Source: Prevotellaceae bacterium (GTDB taxonomy: Bacteria > Bacteroidota > Bacteroidia > Bacteroidales > Paludibacteraceae). From it: a stretch of DNA of 64,000 bases. Of the stretch, positions 16,330-24,966 are shown piece after piece (position 1 is the first letter of the stretch; every line of letters begins with the position of its first letter). The stretch is from positions 1 through 64,000 of the forward strand of contig JACJXK010000002.1 in NCBI GenBank assembly GCA_020636675.1, written 5' to 3'. The notes under the pieces are model-generated. The model did not search any database, was not told the DNA's origin, and was given only the letters and a program-made list of their open reading frames with translations. The position numbers were made by a program, and so were the translations under genes.

Positions 16330-17523
16330 ATGGGCAGTTATGTTACCGGCATAGGGGTTATCTCGGCGATAGGCCGAAACGTAAAGGAGAATCTGGATGC
16401 CTTGATGGCAAAGAAATCCGGCATCTCTCGCCTTACTCATTTTGAGTCTGCCCGCGAAGTGCCTGTTGGGGAGGTGAAGTATACGGACGGGCAGCTGCGG
16501 AAAATGCTCGGTTTGCCCGAGAAATCCACCTACTCGCGCACTGCCCTTCTCGGCATGGTGGCGGCACAGGAAGCCGTCTCGGATGCTGGAATAGATCTGC
16601 GCTCAGGGTTGCGGGTCGGACTTATCTCCTCCACCTCGGCGGGTGGTATGGATTTGAGCGAAGGCTTCTATAAACAGATGCTGGCGAAACCCAATGGTGG
16701 TAGACTTCGTGATGTGGTCTCGCACGATTGTGGAGACAGCACGGAAAAAATAGCTGCTTATGTGGGCATCAGAGATTTCATGACGACCATAAGTACGGCA
16801 TGTTCTTCGTCGGCCAATGCCATTATGCTGGCAGACCGTATGCTCCGCCATAATCTGCTGGATGTGGTGGTGGCTGGAGGCATAGATCCTCTTTGCCTAT
16901 TTACGATAAACGGGTTTAGCTCGTTGATGATTTTGGATAAGGAGCTGTGTCGGCCGTTCGATGGCATGCGTGCCGGACTCAATTTGGGAGAGGGTGCCGG
17001 TTTTGTCGTCCTGCAAAGGGAGGATTCCCTTCGGGAAAAGTCTCCGTATTGTTGCCTTGCTGGATATGCGAATGAGAATGATTCATACCATCAAACGGCA
17101 ACTTCGCCCGATGGTGATGGTCCCTTCCGTGTTATGGCAGGTGCGTTGAAGAAGGCTGGACTTCAGCCTGAAGATGTTGATTATGTGAATGTTCATGGCA
17201 CTGGCACGGGGAATAATGACCAGTCGGAAGGTACGGCGATGTTCCGACTTTTTGGCACAAAAATGCCCCGTTTCAGTTCGACGAAAGTGTATACCGGGCA
17301 TACTTTGGGTGCTGCGGGAGGTATTGAGGCCGTTTATTCGGTCCTTTCCATCACAAACGATGTGGTTTTTCCCACTTTCAATTTCAAAAACCCGATGACA
17401 GACCTCCCTCTGTTTCCGGAGACGGAAACGGTTGAGCGGGCAGGTGTGAAGGTGGTGATGTCCAATTCGTTTGGTTTCGGCGGAAACGTCTCCTCCTTAG
17501 TGTTCTCCGCCTTAAAAGAATAA
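16330..17523 (+). CDS. Beta-ketoacyl-ACP synthase, FabF type (first triplet)
   Basis: 397 residues, a normal FabF length. The catalytic triad is complete: Cys158 in TISTACSSSANAIM, His289 in NVHGTGTGNND, and His324 in VYTGHTLGAAGGIEA. It should condense malonyl-ACP with acyl-ACP by decarboxylation. It lies between the ACP and the ketosynthase-like partner that lacks a nucleophile, an arrangement like the KS/chain-length-factor pairs of aryl polyene and type II polyketide systems. The C-terminal SNSFGFGGNVSSLVF is the usual family ending. Confidence 0.92.
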   Translation: MGSYVTGIGVISAIGRNVKENLDALMAKKSGISRLTHFESAREVPVGEVKYTDGQLRKMLGLPEKSTYSRTALLGMVAAQEAVSDAGIDLRSGLRVGLISSTSAGGMDLSEGFYKQMLAKPNGGRLRDVVSHDCGDSTEKIAAYVGIRDFMTTISTACSSSANAIMLADRMLRHNLLDVVVAGGIDPLCLFTINGFSSLMILDKELCRPFDGMRAGLNLGEGAGFVVLQREDSLREKSPYCCLAGYANENDSYHQTATSPDGDGPFRVMAGALKKAGLQPEDVDYVNVHGTGTGNNDQSEGTAMFRLFGTKMPRFSSTKVYTGHTLGAAGGIEAVYSVLSITNDVVFPTFNFKNPMTDLPLFPETETVERAGVKVVMSNSFGFGGNVSSLVFSALKE

Positions 17524-17528
17524 TCGGA

Positions 17529-18557
17529 ATGAAAAGCTGTTATATACAGAACGTAAGTTCAATCAGTCCTCAACCCACCTTCTCCGGAGATGGATTTCTT
17601 GACGTCATTGCCGGGAAAAATCCGGAGAATCCATATTTGTCGGCCATAGAACCCGACTATAAGGCGTGTATCCAGGACGCAGGCCTTCGTAGGCGTATGA
17701 GTCATGTGGTCAAGATGGGAGTGGCTGCCGCATTGGCTTGTGTGAAGGGTTCGTCTGTAGACAATCCGGACGCCATCGTCACGGCAACGGGGTTGGGGTG
17801 CCTGGCCGATACGGAAAAGTTTTTGAACTCAATTGTGGTCAATCACGAACAGCTTTTAAACCCTACGGCATTTATTCAGTCTACATTCAATACGATAGGT
17901 GCTCAGATTGCGTTAATCCTTAAAAATAAAGGATATAATTTCACGTATGTGCATCGAGGTTTCTCTTTTGAGACGGCGTTGCTGGATGCCATGATGCAGA
18001 TGGCAGACGGAGAAGCCAGACATGTACTAGTGGGTGCCATAGATGAGGTGACGGCCTCCGAATATGAGGTGATGAGACGGATGGGATTTTGGCGGCGAGG
18101 TGCCGTCATGGGCGAAGGCGCCCAGTTCTTCATGCTCTCTGCGGAGAAGGAGGTAGGCTCTTATGCGCGGCTGCGGGATGTGGATCAGTTTTTGCTGGCG
18201 GATAATGATACGGCAGACGGACGGATTGCCTCTTTCTTGAAGAGGAACTCCGTTACGGTGGACGATCTTGATTTGGTAATTTTAGGCAACAGCGGAGATG
18301 CCAGGCTGGACGTTCCGTTCTTGAATCTGAGAAACGGAATGTTTGCCAACCTGCCTACTGCGCAGTTTAAGCATCTATGTGGAGAGTGTCAGACCGCTGC
18401 TTCGTTCGGAGTCTGGTGCGCTGCCAATATATTAAAACGACAAGAATTGCCGTCCGCCATGAAGCCTAGCGGGCGAACGGACGTTTTTCGGCGGGTGTTG
18501 TTGTATAATTCCTATCGAGGAGTCAACCACTCGTTGTTTCTTCTTGAGGCTGTTTAG
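17529..18557 (+). CDS. Ketosynthase-like partner without catalytic Cys (chain-length-factor type), first copy
   Basis: 342 residues. It has the thiolase-fold layout (DAIVTATGLGCLADTEKFL, then FIQSTFNTIGAQIALIL), but where FabF has TACSSS this protein reads YVHRGFSFETALLD, so no nucleophile is present. It resembles the Ketoacyl-synt_2 family found next to active ketosynthases in aryl polyene and resorcinol clusters, where it probably forms a heterodimer that sets chain length. It starts 5 bases after the active KS. A close paralogue lies at 27763-28836. Confidence 0.8.
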   Translation: MKSCYIQNVSSISPQPTFSGDGFLDVIAGKNPENPYLSAIEPDYKACIQDAGLRRRMSHVVKMGVAAALACVKGSSVDNPDAIVTATGLGCLADTEKFLNSIVVNHEQLLNPTAFIQSTFNTIGAQIALILKNKGYNFTYVHRGFSFETALLDAMMQMADGEARHVLVGAIDEVTASEYEVMRRMGFWRRGAVMGEGAQFFMLSAEKEVGSYARLRDVDQFLLADNDTADGRIASFLKRNSVTVDDLDLVILGNSGDARLDVPFLNLRNGMFANLPTAQFKHLCGECQTAASFGVWCAANILKRQELPSAMKPSGRTDVFRRVLLYNSYRGVNHSLFLLEAV

Positions 18558-18569
18558 AAATTTATAGAT

Positions 18570-19256
18570 ATGGTGGTTCCGCTTATTCTTATATTAGTCT
18601 TTGTAGTCCTGTTCTCGTTGGTCTATGCCTCTTACGAGATCTCTTCGGGAGTTTATGTGAAGGCATATTGTAGGAAGAAGACCAAAGAAAAGGTGGTGGC
18701 ATTGACCTTTGATGACGGGCCGCATCCACAGAACACGGAGAGGGTACTTGCTGTCTTGGATAGGTGGAAGGTGGAGGCCGCTTTTTTCTGTATCGGGAAA
18801 AATGTGGAGGCTCAGCAGACATTGGTAGAACGGATGTTCCAGTCCGGGCACCTTATCGGAAACCACTCGTATTCGCATCTAAATGGTTTTCCCTTGTTCA
18901 GACGGGAGCGGATGCTGAACGACATACGTAGGGCTGATGATGCCATTTTCTCGGCTACGGGTGTGCCCGTCCATTTCTTTCGTCCGCCATTCGGGATAAC
19001 CAACCCTTTGCTGAAAAAGGCGTTGCGTTGTTTTGATTATTATGTGATAGGATGGAATGTCCGCTCGTTTGACACGATGACGGATGATGTGGAGAAGATT
19101 GTTGCTAGAGTGGAGCGAAAGATAAAACCAGGATCTGTCATCCTTCTGCATGACAGGTTGCCATATTCTGCGGAGGTTCTGGAGCGCATCCTTGTTTTCC
19201 TTTCCGAAAACGGATATGAGATAAAGAGAGTTGATAAATTGTTTAATATAATTTAG
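18570..19256 (+). CDS. Polysaccharide deacetylase (NodB homology) family protein, membrane-anchored
   Basis: 228 residues. Residues 3-21 form one hydrophobic helix, probably an inner-membrane anchor. The rest holds the full NodB motif set: TFDDGP (46-51), HSYSH (99-103, two metal-binding His), RPPFG (138-142) and a late LLHDR. These residues form a metal-dependent de-N/O-acetylase. The enzyme is placed inside the lipid cluster between a ketosynthase-like gene and lolA, so its substrate may be an acylated intermediate or product rather than a polysaccharide. That is inference; no substrate can be read from the sequence. Confidence 0.88.
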   Translation: MVVPLILILVFVVLFSLVYASYEISSGVYVKAYCRKKTKEKVVALTFDDGPHPQNTERVLAVLDRWKVEAAFFCIGKNVEAQQTLVERMFQSGHLIGNHSYSHLNGFPLFRRERMLNDIRRADDAIFSATGVPVHFFRPPFGITNPLLKKALRCFDYYVIGWNVRSFDTMTDDVEKIVARVERKIKPGSVILLHDRLPYSAEVLERILVFLSENGYEIKRVDKLFNII

Positions 19257-19265
19257 TTGATAGTT

Positions 19266-19928
19266 ATGAGGAAATTGGTTGTGTTATGGGTGGCATTGTT
19301 TGCCTCTTTTGCTTTTGCTACGGCTCAGAATGGCATGAAACCCGTCGCGGATGTGGACGCATTGCTTTCTAAAATAAAGGTGGAGATGCAAAAGGTCTCT
19401 TCCCTACAGAGTGATTTCAAACAGGTTAAGCACATCTCTGCCATGAAGGGCGATGTGACCTCGACGGGAAAGTTCTACTATTCGAAGACGAACAAGGTGT
19501 GTCTTGAATACACCACTCCCATGAAGTATCTGATCGTCATCAACGATTCGAAAATCATGATGGATATGAATGGCAAGAAGACGGTATATGAAGTTTCTTC
19601 CAACGGATTGATGCGAGAGATGGTTACTGTAATCTCCTCCTGTATGACGGGCAATCTACAGGCTTTGAACTCTAACTACAAGATGCAGTATTACCAGAAT
19701 GCCACGGAGTATTTGGTGAAGGTGTTTCCTCTGAATGCAACTGCAAAGAAATACATAGAAGAAGTGGATATCCGATTGTTGAAAAGCGATTTGTCTGTCT
19801 CTTCGATGAAGATGGTGGAGCCATCCAAAAAGGCAGATGCGGAAGACAAGGACTTTACGGAATATATCTTCTTGGACAAGAAGATGAACGTGACCATTCC
19901 GGCATCTAAATTCAGTGTTCGAAAATGA
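19266..19928 (+). CDS. LolA-like outer-membrane lipoprotein carrier protein
   Basis: 220 residues. The better start is ATG 19266 (MRKLVVLW), because the frame at 19257 begins with TTG. A signal peptide ends at ATAQ. The mature part fits LolA: LLSKIKVEMQKVSSLQSDFKQVKHI, then strands TGKFYYSKTNKVCLEYTTPMKY. LolA carries lipoproteins across the periplasm, and cluster-encoded LolA-like proteins in aryl polyene/flexirubin loci are thought to carry the lipid product. The next gene, a lipoprotein, starts one base after the stop, so the pair may act as a LolA/LolB-like relay. Confidence 0.85.
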   Translation: MRKLVVLWVALFASFAFATAQNGMKPVADVDALLSKIKVEMQKVSSLQSDFKQVKHISAMKGDVTSTGKFYYSKTNKVCLEYTTPMKYLIVINDSKIMMDMNGKKTVYEVSSNGLMREMVTVISSCMTGNLQALNSNYKMQYYQNATEYLVKVFPLNATAKKYIEEVDIRLLKSDLSVSSMKMVEPSKKADAEDKDFTEYIFLDKKMNVTIPASKFSVRK

Positions 19929-19929
19929 T

Positions 19930-20574
19930 ATGATGGATTCTTCTATGCGCATATTTATCCCATTGGCACTGGCTCTTCTCCTTTCTTCTTGTACACCTAG
20001 GCTCTTCCGTGACATGGAGTCTGTTGGAAAGGTGGGGATAGCAAAGGAGGATCTTTGTCCTGTCTTCGCAAAAACAGATACGGTCATCACGTTTAATATG
20101 CAAATAGACTATAAGGAGAACAATTTTGCGGGTCTGTTGGTTGTTAGTGGAGGAGAAAGAGAAAGATCCACTCGGTTGGTTCTTACCAGCTATTTTGGAA
20201 TGACGGTCTTTGATTTTGAGATTGATGCCGACAGCTTTGTCGTGAACCGTTGTTTTGAACAGATGAACCGGAAGGTGGTGCTCTCGCTCTTGGAAAAAGA
20301 TTTCCGGACGCTCCTCTTTTATAATGTTCCGGAATCGATAAAAGCACGCAAATGTGAAAAGGGTTCTATGGTGGGATATAAGATGGAGGCGTCTGACGGG
20401 AAGGCCTATTATCTGATAGATGGATTGTCCCGACAATTGCAGAAGATACATCGTCCGGGGGCCGTCAGATCATTGCAAATTGACTTTGTGCAATACGAAC
20501 AAGGATTTCCTTCCGTAATAGAGATGAAGCATCCGACAATTGGTTTGAAGATGAGATTAGAGTTGGTTAAATAA
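19930..20574 (+). CDS. Outer-membrane lipoprotein of unknown family (possible LolB/DUF3261-like)
   Basis: 214 residues from the ATG at 19930. A signal peptide with lipobox LLSSC is followed by CTPRLF. The mature part has repeated beta-strand character (GLLVVSGGERERSTRLVLTSYFG, then KMEASDGKAYYLIDGL). Its place directly after lolA, and the presence of DUF3261-type lipoproteins in aryl polyene clusters, suggest an acceptor for the lipid at the outer membrane. I cannot assign the family with certainty; the role is inferred from context. Confidence 0.65.
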   Translation: MMDSSMRIFIPLALALLLSSCTPRLFRDMESVGKVGIAKEDLCPVFAKTDTVITFNMQIDYKENNFAGLLVVSGGERERSTRLVLTSYFGMTVFDFEIDADSFVVNRCFEQMNRKVVLSLLEKDFRTLLFYNVPESIKARKCEKGSMVGYKMEASDGKAYYLIDGLSRQLQKIHRPGAVRSLQIDFVQYEQGFPSVIEMKHPTIGLKMRLELVK

Positions 20575-20590
20575 AATAGAATAAAAACGA

Positions 20591-21529
20591 ATGAAAAAGG
20601 TTGCTGTGTTTTATTATACACAGAGTGGACAAGCATTGAATATTGCGAAAAACATTTGTCAGTCGATTGAATTGGCTGGGAATGAGGTTGTTTATAAAGA
20701 AATCGTTCCGGAACGGAGTTTTCCATATCTCTGGAGCCGAGATAACTTCTTCGAGGTTTTTCCGGAGACTCGTCTCGGAATTCCGCCATACGGAATAGAA
20801 GAGATGGATCTTTCCGATGTGCAGGATGCCGATCTGGTGATGGTGGCAGGTCAGTCTTGGTACCTTTCGCCTTCTCTCCCTATTCAATCTTTCTTCATTT
20901 CTTGGCAAGTGAAGGATTATTTGAAAGGAAGAAATGTTATCTTTGTCAATGGTTGCCGAAATATGTGGTTGATGACTGTCCGTAAGGTCAGAAAGTATAT
21001 TTTTGAGGCAGGCGCCAATCTGGTGGGGCATATCGTCCTGCAGGACAAAGCGGCCAATCTGGTCAGTGTGGTGACTATCGTCAGATGGTTGTTTTATGGA
21101 AAGAAGGAGGCTTCCGGCATCTGGCCCCGGGCCGGTGTGTCAGAAAAAGACGTGCGGGAAGCCAGCCGTTTCGGTGACGTGATTTTGACGGCTCTCGAAG
21201 CCAACGATTATTCCAAGCTGCAAGAACGGCTGATGGACAAAGAGGCTGTCCGCTATAAACCAGGAGTTGTTTACGTGGAGAAAGTCGGTCATCGTATCTT
21301 TGACATTTGGGCACGTTTCATAAGGGCAAGAGGAGAATATGAAGATGAGAAAAGAGCCTTCAGAAGAAATCTTTTCTTCTTGTATGTCTTTTTCGTTCTT
21401 TACATTGTCTCTCCATTTGGAATGTTGGTCTTCTATCTGACCTATCCTATTCGTCTTTTCTTTGTTGGCAAACAGAAAAGGAAGGCGTGTTACGAGTTGG
21501 GTTGGAATGCTTACGAGAAAGTCCAGTAA
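20591..21529 (+). CDS. darA: Dialkylresorcinol condensing enzyme DarA
   Basis: 312 residues. The N-terminus reads KKVAVFYYTQSGQALNIAKNI, a flavodoxin-like P-loop (TQSGQ). DarA is the enzyme that joins two beta-ketoacyl chains in dialkylresorcinol biosynthesis, and its family has this flavodoxin-like beginning and about this length. Residues about 255-300 are hydrophobic (FFLYVFFVLYIVSPFGMLVFYL), suggesting membrane contact, fitting its lipid-like substrates. The darB gene follows after 67 bases, the conserved darA-darB arrangement. Confidence 0.85.
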   Translation: MKKVAVFYYTQSGQALNIAKNICQSIELAGNEVVYKEIVPERSFPYLWSRDNFFEVFPETRLGIPPYGIEEMDLSDVQDADLVMVAGQSWYLSPSLPIQSFFISWQVKDYLKGRNVIFVNGCRNMWLMTVRKVRKYIFEAGANLVGHIVLQDKAANLVSVVTIVRWLFYGKKEASGIWPRAGVSEKDVREASRFGDVILTALEANDYSKLQERLMDKEAVRYKPGVVYVEKVGHRIFDIWARFIRARGEYEDEKRAFRRNLFFLYVFFVLYIVSPFGMLVFYLTYPIRLFFVGKQKRKACYELGWNAYEKVQ

Positions 21530-21596
21530 TGAAAAAAGTTCTGATGGAGGTGTCACTTCCGGCCGAACGATAAACATAAACATAAACATTAAAAGA

Positions 21597-22742
21597 ATGA
21601 AAGAAGCTGTTTTTATAACAAAGGCCTCGAAATTTTTTCCTAACTCGCCGATCTCTAATGATGAGATGGAGTCTTATCTTGGTATGGTCAATGGTCAGCC
21701 TTCGCGTGCGCGCAGAATAGTTTTGGGGAAGAACGGAATAAAAAATAGGTATTATGCGTTGGACAAACATGGAAACGTGACTCATACAAATGTCCGTATG
21801 GCGGCAAATGCCGTGAAGGGACTGTTTGAGGAGGGGGATTTAACCCTCGATGACATGGATCTATTGGCTTGCGGAACTGCGTCTCCAGAACAGATAATGC
21901 CTTCGCATGGAGTGATGGTCCATGGTGAGTTGGGTGGCAAACGGAACATTGAGGTTGTCTCTTTTGCCGGTTCCTGCTGTACGGGCGTCGAAGCGCTCAA
22001 GTATGCATATATGTCGGTTTTGCTTGGCAATTCGGAGAATGCCGTTGCCTCTGCCTCCGAACGCCTTTCGGCGTGGATGAGAGCCTCCTATTTCGAGAAG
22101 GAAGCGGAGAGTTTGCAGAACCTGGACTCCCGTCCTCTGTTGGCCTTTCAAAAAGACTTTCTTCGTTGGATGTTGTCTGATGGGGCTTTCGCACTTCTTG
22201 TGCAGGACAGACCTGCCTCGTCGGGGTTCTCTCTGCGCATCGATTGGATAGAGATAACCTCTTATGCCAATAAAAAGGAGACCTGCATGTATGCCGGCGG
22301 CGAGAAAAACGAAGAGGGAGAACTCTTGGGATGGACAATGTTTCCTGAATCGGAATGGTTGACAAAGTCTCTCTTCTCTCTGAAACAAGATACCCGGATT
22401 TTGGGAGAAAACATAGTCAAACTTGGTGGACAGTACATGGTAGATCTTGCTAAAAAACACCATTTTACTCCGGATGATATCGATTGGTATATGCCGCATC
22501 TCTCCTCCATGTACTTCAAGGAGCAGATATTGGATGTGTTCAGAAGTCTGGACTTTTATATACCGGAAGAACGATGGTTCCTCAATCTGCCGAAGGTGGG
22601 TAACATAGCCTCTGCTTCTGCTTTTGCTATGATAGAAGAAATATTATATTCCGGCAAACTGAAGAAGGGTCAGAAAATCCTGATGATGGTGCCGGAGAGC
22701 GCACGCTTCTCTTACTGCTACTGTATGATGACCGTATGTTGA
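21597..22742 (+). CDS. darB: DarB, beta-ketoacyl synthase III-type enzyme of dialkylresorcinol biosynthesis
   Basis: 381 residues from ATG 21597 (MKEAVFITKAS); the open frame extends to 21462 inside darA, but family length and the overlap argue against that start. FabH-type triad: Cys in SFAGSCCTGVEAL, His in DWYMPHLSSM, and Asn in PKVGNIASASAFAM. DarB supplies the activated ketoacyl partner that DarA condenses to a cyclohexanedione, later oxidised to the resorcinol. A short run of three ACATAA units precedes the start (about 21572-21590) in place of a ribosome-binding site. Confidence 0.88.
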   Translation: MKEAVFITKASKFFPNSPISNDEMESYLGMVNGQPSRARRIVLGKNGIKNRYYALDKHGNVTHTNVRMAANAVKGLFEEGDLTLDDMDLLACGTASPEQIMPSHGVMVHGELGGKRNIEVVSFAGSCCTGVEALKYAYMSVLLGNSENAVASASERLSAWMRASYFEKEAESLQNLDSRPLLAFQKDFLRWMLSDGAFALLVQDRPASSGFSLRIDWIEITSYANKKETCMYAGGEKNEEGELLGWTMFPESEWLTKSLFSLKQDTRILGENIVKLGGQYMVDLAKKHHFTPDDIDWYMPHLSSMYFKEQILDVFRSLDFYIPEERWFLNLPKVGNIASASAFAMIEEILYSGKLKKGQKILMMVPESARFSYCYCMMTVC

Positions 22743-22772
22743 CTTACATAGCCATAAATATGTTTTTTAGAT

Positions 22773-23174
22773 ATGAAAATAGAAGATGTTCCTCAGGATC
22801 TGAAGTATTTCAAGAACACCATAATACGAGACGTGACCTATGCTGTCGATGACAAAGGCAATTATCGGAGTGTATTGAGCGATGGCTGGAGCGTAAAGAA
22901 TGATGCGTTGGATGTTACTCTGGACGACATCAACGAGGAGTGCGAATCCATCAGGCAAAGAGTACTGGCAGGGGAGACCAGCCCACTGGAATACCATGCG
23001 GCCAAGAACTTTATGGGGATAGACCTTCTCTCTGACTATACGGGAATATCCAAAAGAACCATCCGCAAACATTTTGATCCTAATGTGTTCTCTACCTTGG
23101 ACGAGAAGACATTAAATAGATATGCGGATGTTTTGCGCATCTCGATAGATGAACTGACGAGCATACCTGAATAA
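22773..23174 (+). CDS. Uncharacterised 133-residue cluster protein with HTH-like C-terminus
   Basis: No family recognised. The N-terminal two thirds are acidic and charged (DVPQDLKYFKN, LDVTLDDINEECESI). The C-terminal part, GISKRTIRKHFDPNVFSTL then LNRYADVLRISIDEL, has the spacing of a Cro/XRE-like helix-turn-helix. It is encoded 30 bases after darB and 13 bases before the BtrH-like gene, so it belongs to the operon. It could be a pathway regulator, or an accessory protein that only resembles an HTH. It lacks a signal peptide, so it is cytoplasmic. Confidence 0.6.
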   Translation: MKIEDVPQDLKYFKNTIIRDVTYAVDDKGNYRSVLSDGWSVKNDALDVTLDDINEECESIRQRVLAGETSPLEYHAAKNFMGIDLLSDYTGISKRTIRKHFDPNVFSTLDEKTLNRYADVLRISIDELTSIPE

Positions 23175-23187
23175 TTGAAATAGGAAG

Positions 23188-24204
23188 ATGGAATTGGAAT
23201 TTGAGCACAAACCCGCAGCCCATTGTGAAAATGGAGTGATAGCCAATATGTTGAGATTTTACGGATTTGAATTGTCCGAACCGATGATTTTTGGTTTGGC
23301 GAGCGGTCTGTTTTTCTCCCACATGCCTTTCGTCAAGATGGCAGGAATGGCGGTCACCTCCTTTCGCACATTTCCGGGTGTGCTTTTCTCCAGAGTGTCA
23401 AAGGTGTTGGGCTTCAAAATAAAGACAAGAAGGTATCTGAATGAAGAAAAGGCGATTGCCGATATGGATAAGATCTTGCTTTCTGGTACGCCGGTGGGTT
23501 GTGTGGTGGGAATGTATTATCTCCCGTATATGCCTTTGGAATATCGTTTCCATTTCAACGGACATAACATCTGCATTGTCGGAAAGGATGAACAGACTGG
23601 CAATTATCAGGTGAGCGATCCTAATGCCGTGGAGAAGGTATATATATCGAAGAGAGATTTGATGAAGGTGCGTTTCGCCAAGGGAGGCACATATCCTCTT
23701 TTCGGACAGATGTATTGGGTAGAGTCCGTGCCTGAGAAACTGCCGGATTTGGACTCTCTTGTCAGGAAGGCGATTAAGAAAAACTGTTGGCTGATGACCT
23801 CTCAGCCAAAGTGGCTTCCTTATTTCGGCGTCAATGGCATCTATTGCCTTTCTCGCCGCATACGGAACTGGGAGGATACGATGGGTCCGCGGAAGGCGGC
23901 TCTGAATCTGGCACAAGTTATCCGTATGCTGGAGGAGATAGGTACGGGAGGCGCCGGATTCCGTTATATGTATGGCGCATTTCTACAGGAGGCGGCAAGA
24001 GTAACGGGAGTGGAAGAACTGAATGCCTTCTCTGTGCGGATTACTAAAATAGGCGATTTGTGGCGCGAGTTCGCATATAAAGCGGCCCGTGTCTTCAAAA
24101 AGCGTCAGGGTGAACAATATACGTATGAGGAGTTGTCCGAAATATTGGGCAGAATTGCCGTATTGGAAGAAAACTTCTATAAAGAATTGAAGAGAGTCGT
24201 CTGA
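23188..24204 (+). CDS. BtrH N-terminal domain acyltransferase-like protein
   Basis: 338 residues. The start AAHCENGVIANMLRFYG carries Cys13 in the HCE motif, followed by FNGHNICIVG (His) and VSDPN (Asp), giving the Cys-His-Asp pattern of the papain/C39-like BtrH fold. In butirosin biosynthesis BtrH moves an acyl chain from an ACP to an aminoglycoside. Here a similar role is plausible: transfer of an acyl group from one of the two cluster ACPs to an amine or hydroxyl acceptor. The C-terminal 130 residues match the usual extension of these proteins. It lies immediately before the ABC exporter genes, so it may act late in the pathway. Confidence 0.8.
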   Translation: MELEFEHKPAAHCENGVIANMLRFYGFELSEPMIFGLASGLFFSHMPFVKMAGMAVTSFRTFPGVLFSRVSKVLGFKIKTRRYLNEEKAIADMDKILLSGTPVGCVVGMYYLPYMPLEYRFHFNGHNICIVGKDEQTGNYQVSDPNAVEKVYISKRDLMKVRFAKGGTYPLFGQMYWVESVPEKLPDLDSLVRKAIKKNCWLMTSQPKWLPYFGVNGIYCLSRRIRNWEDTMGPRKAALNLAQVIRMLEEIGTGGAGFRYMYGAFLQEAARVTGVEELNAFSVRITKIGDLWREFAYKAARVFKKRQGEQYTYEELSEILGRIAVLEENFYKELKRVV

Positions 24205-24222
24205 CTCCGAAAATAAAGATTC

Positions 24223-24966
24223 ATGGGCCATATCATAGAGATAAAGGATTTGCACAAGACATATAAGGGTAATGTCAACCCTTCTGTGGATGGCTTGTCA
24301 TTGTGTGTGGAAGAAGGGGATGTCTTTGGCCTTTTGGGGCCAAATGGTGCAGGAAAGACGACCACCATCGGCATCTTGTGTGGTTTGCGTACGCCAGATA
24401 GAGGCGATGCCTCGATATGTGGATATTCCGTAAAGGAGGCGATGAAAAAGATAAAACCATTAATAGGTGTTGTTCCTCAGGATTTTGCGCTTTATCCTAT
24501 GTTGACGGCGGTGGAAAACCTCAGGATATTCGGAGGTATATATAACATACCGAGAAAGCAGCTGATGCCGAAGATCGACTCCTTATTGGATACCTTCGGC
24601 CTCTCTTCCAGTCGAAATCGCGCAATAGAGAAGTATTCTGGAGGCATGAAGCGGCGCGTCAATCTGATAGCCGGGCTGCTGCATAATCCCCGTATCCTGT
24701 TCTTGGACGAGCCGACGGTGGGTATTGATGTGCAATCCCGGCATGTGATCCTCGAAAATCTGAAACGGATAAACAAGGAGGGCACTACCATGGTCTACAC
24801 CTCCCACCTTTTGGAGGAGGCGGAGCATTTTTGCTCCTCCATCGCATTGGTCGACGATGGCCGCATTGTCTGTGAAGGTACGCCGAAGGCGTTGGTGGCG
24901 GAGGCGGGAACGAAGAGTTTGGAAGAGCTGTTTCTTCTGAAAACAGGTAAAAAACTAAGAGACTGA
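24223..24966 (+). CDS. ABC transporter ATP-binding protein
   Basis: 247 residues, one nucleotide-binding domain. Walker A is GPNGAGKTT (39-47), the Q-loop is VVPQDFALYP, the signature is YSGGMKRRV (about 138-146), and Walker B is ILFLDEPTVG (158-167), followed by the H-loop TSHLLEEAE. This form (NATA/CcmA-like) pairs with ABC-2 permeases for export. Its stop codon overlaps the permease ATG by one base, so the two are translationally coupled. Probably exports the resorcinol/polyene lipid or a precursor across the inner membrane. Confidence 0.92.
   Translation: MGHIIEIKDLHKTYKGNVNPSVDGLSLCVEEGDVFGLLGPNGAGKTTTIGILCGLRTPDRGDASICGYSVKEAMKKIKPLIGVVPQDFALYPMLTAVENLRIFGGIYNIPRKQLMPKIDSLLDTFGLSSSRNRAIEKYSGGMKRRVNLIAGLLHNPRILFLDEPTVGIDVQSRHVILENLKRINKEGTTMVYTSHLLEEAEHFCSSIALVDDGRIVCEGTPKALVAEAGTKSLEELFLLKTGKKLRD

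Noticed and set aside
21462..21596. Early start for darB within darA
   Set aside because: It would add 45 residues of out-of-family sequence and overlap darA; the ATG at 21597 fits the FabH-type start.
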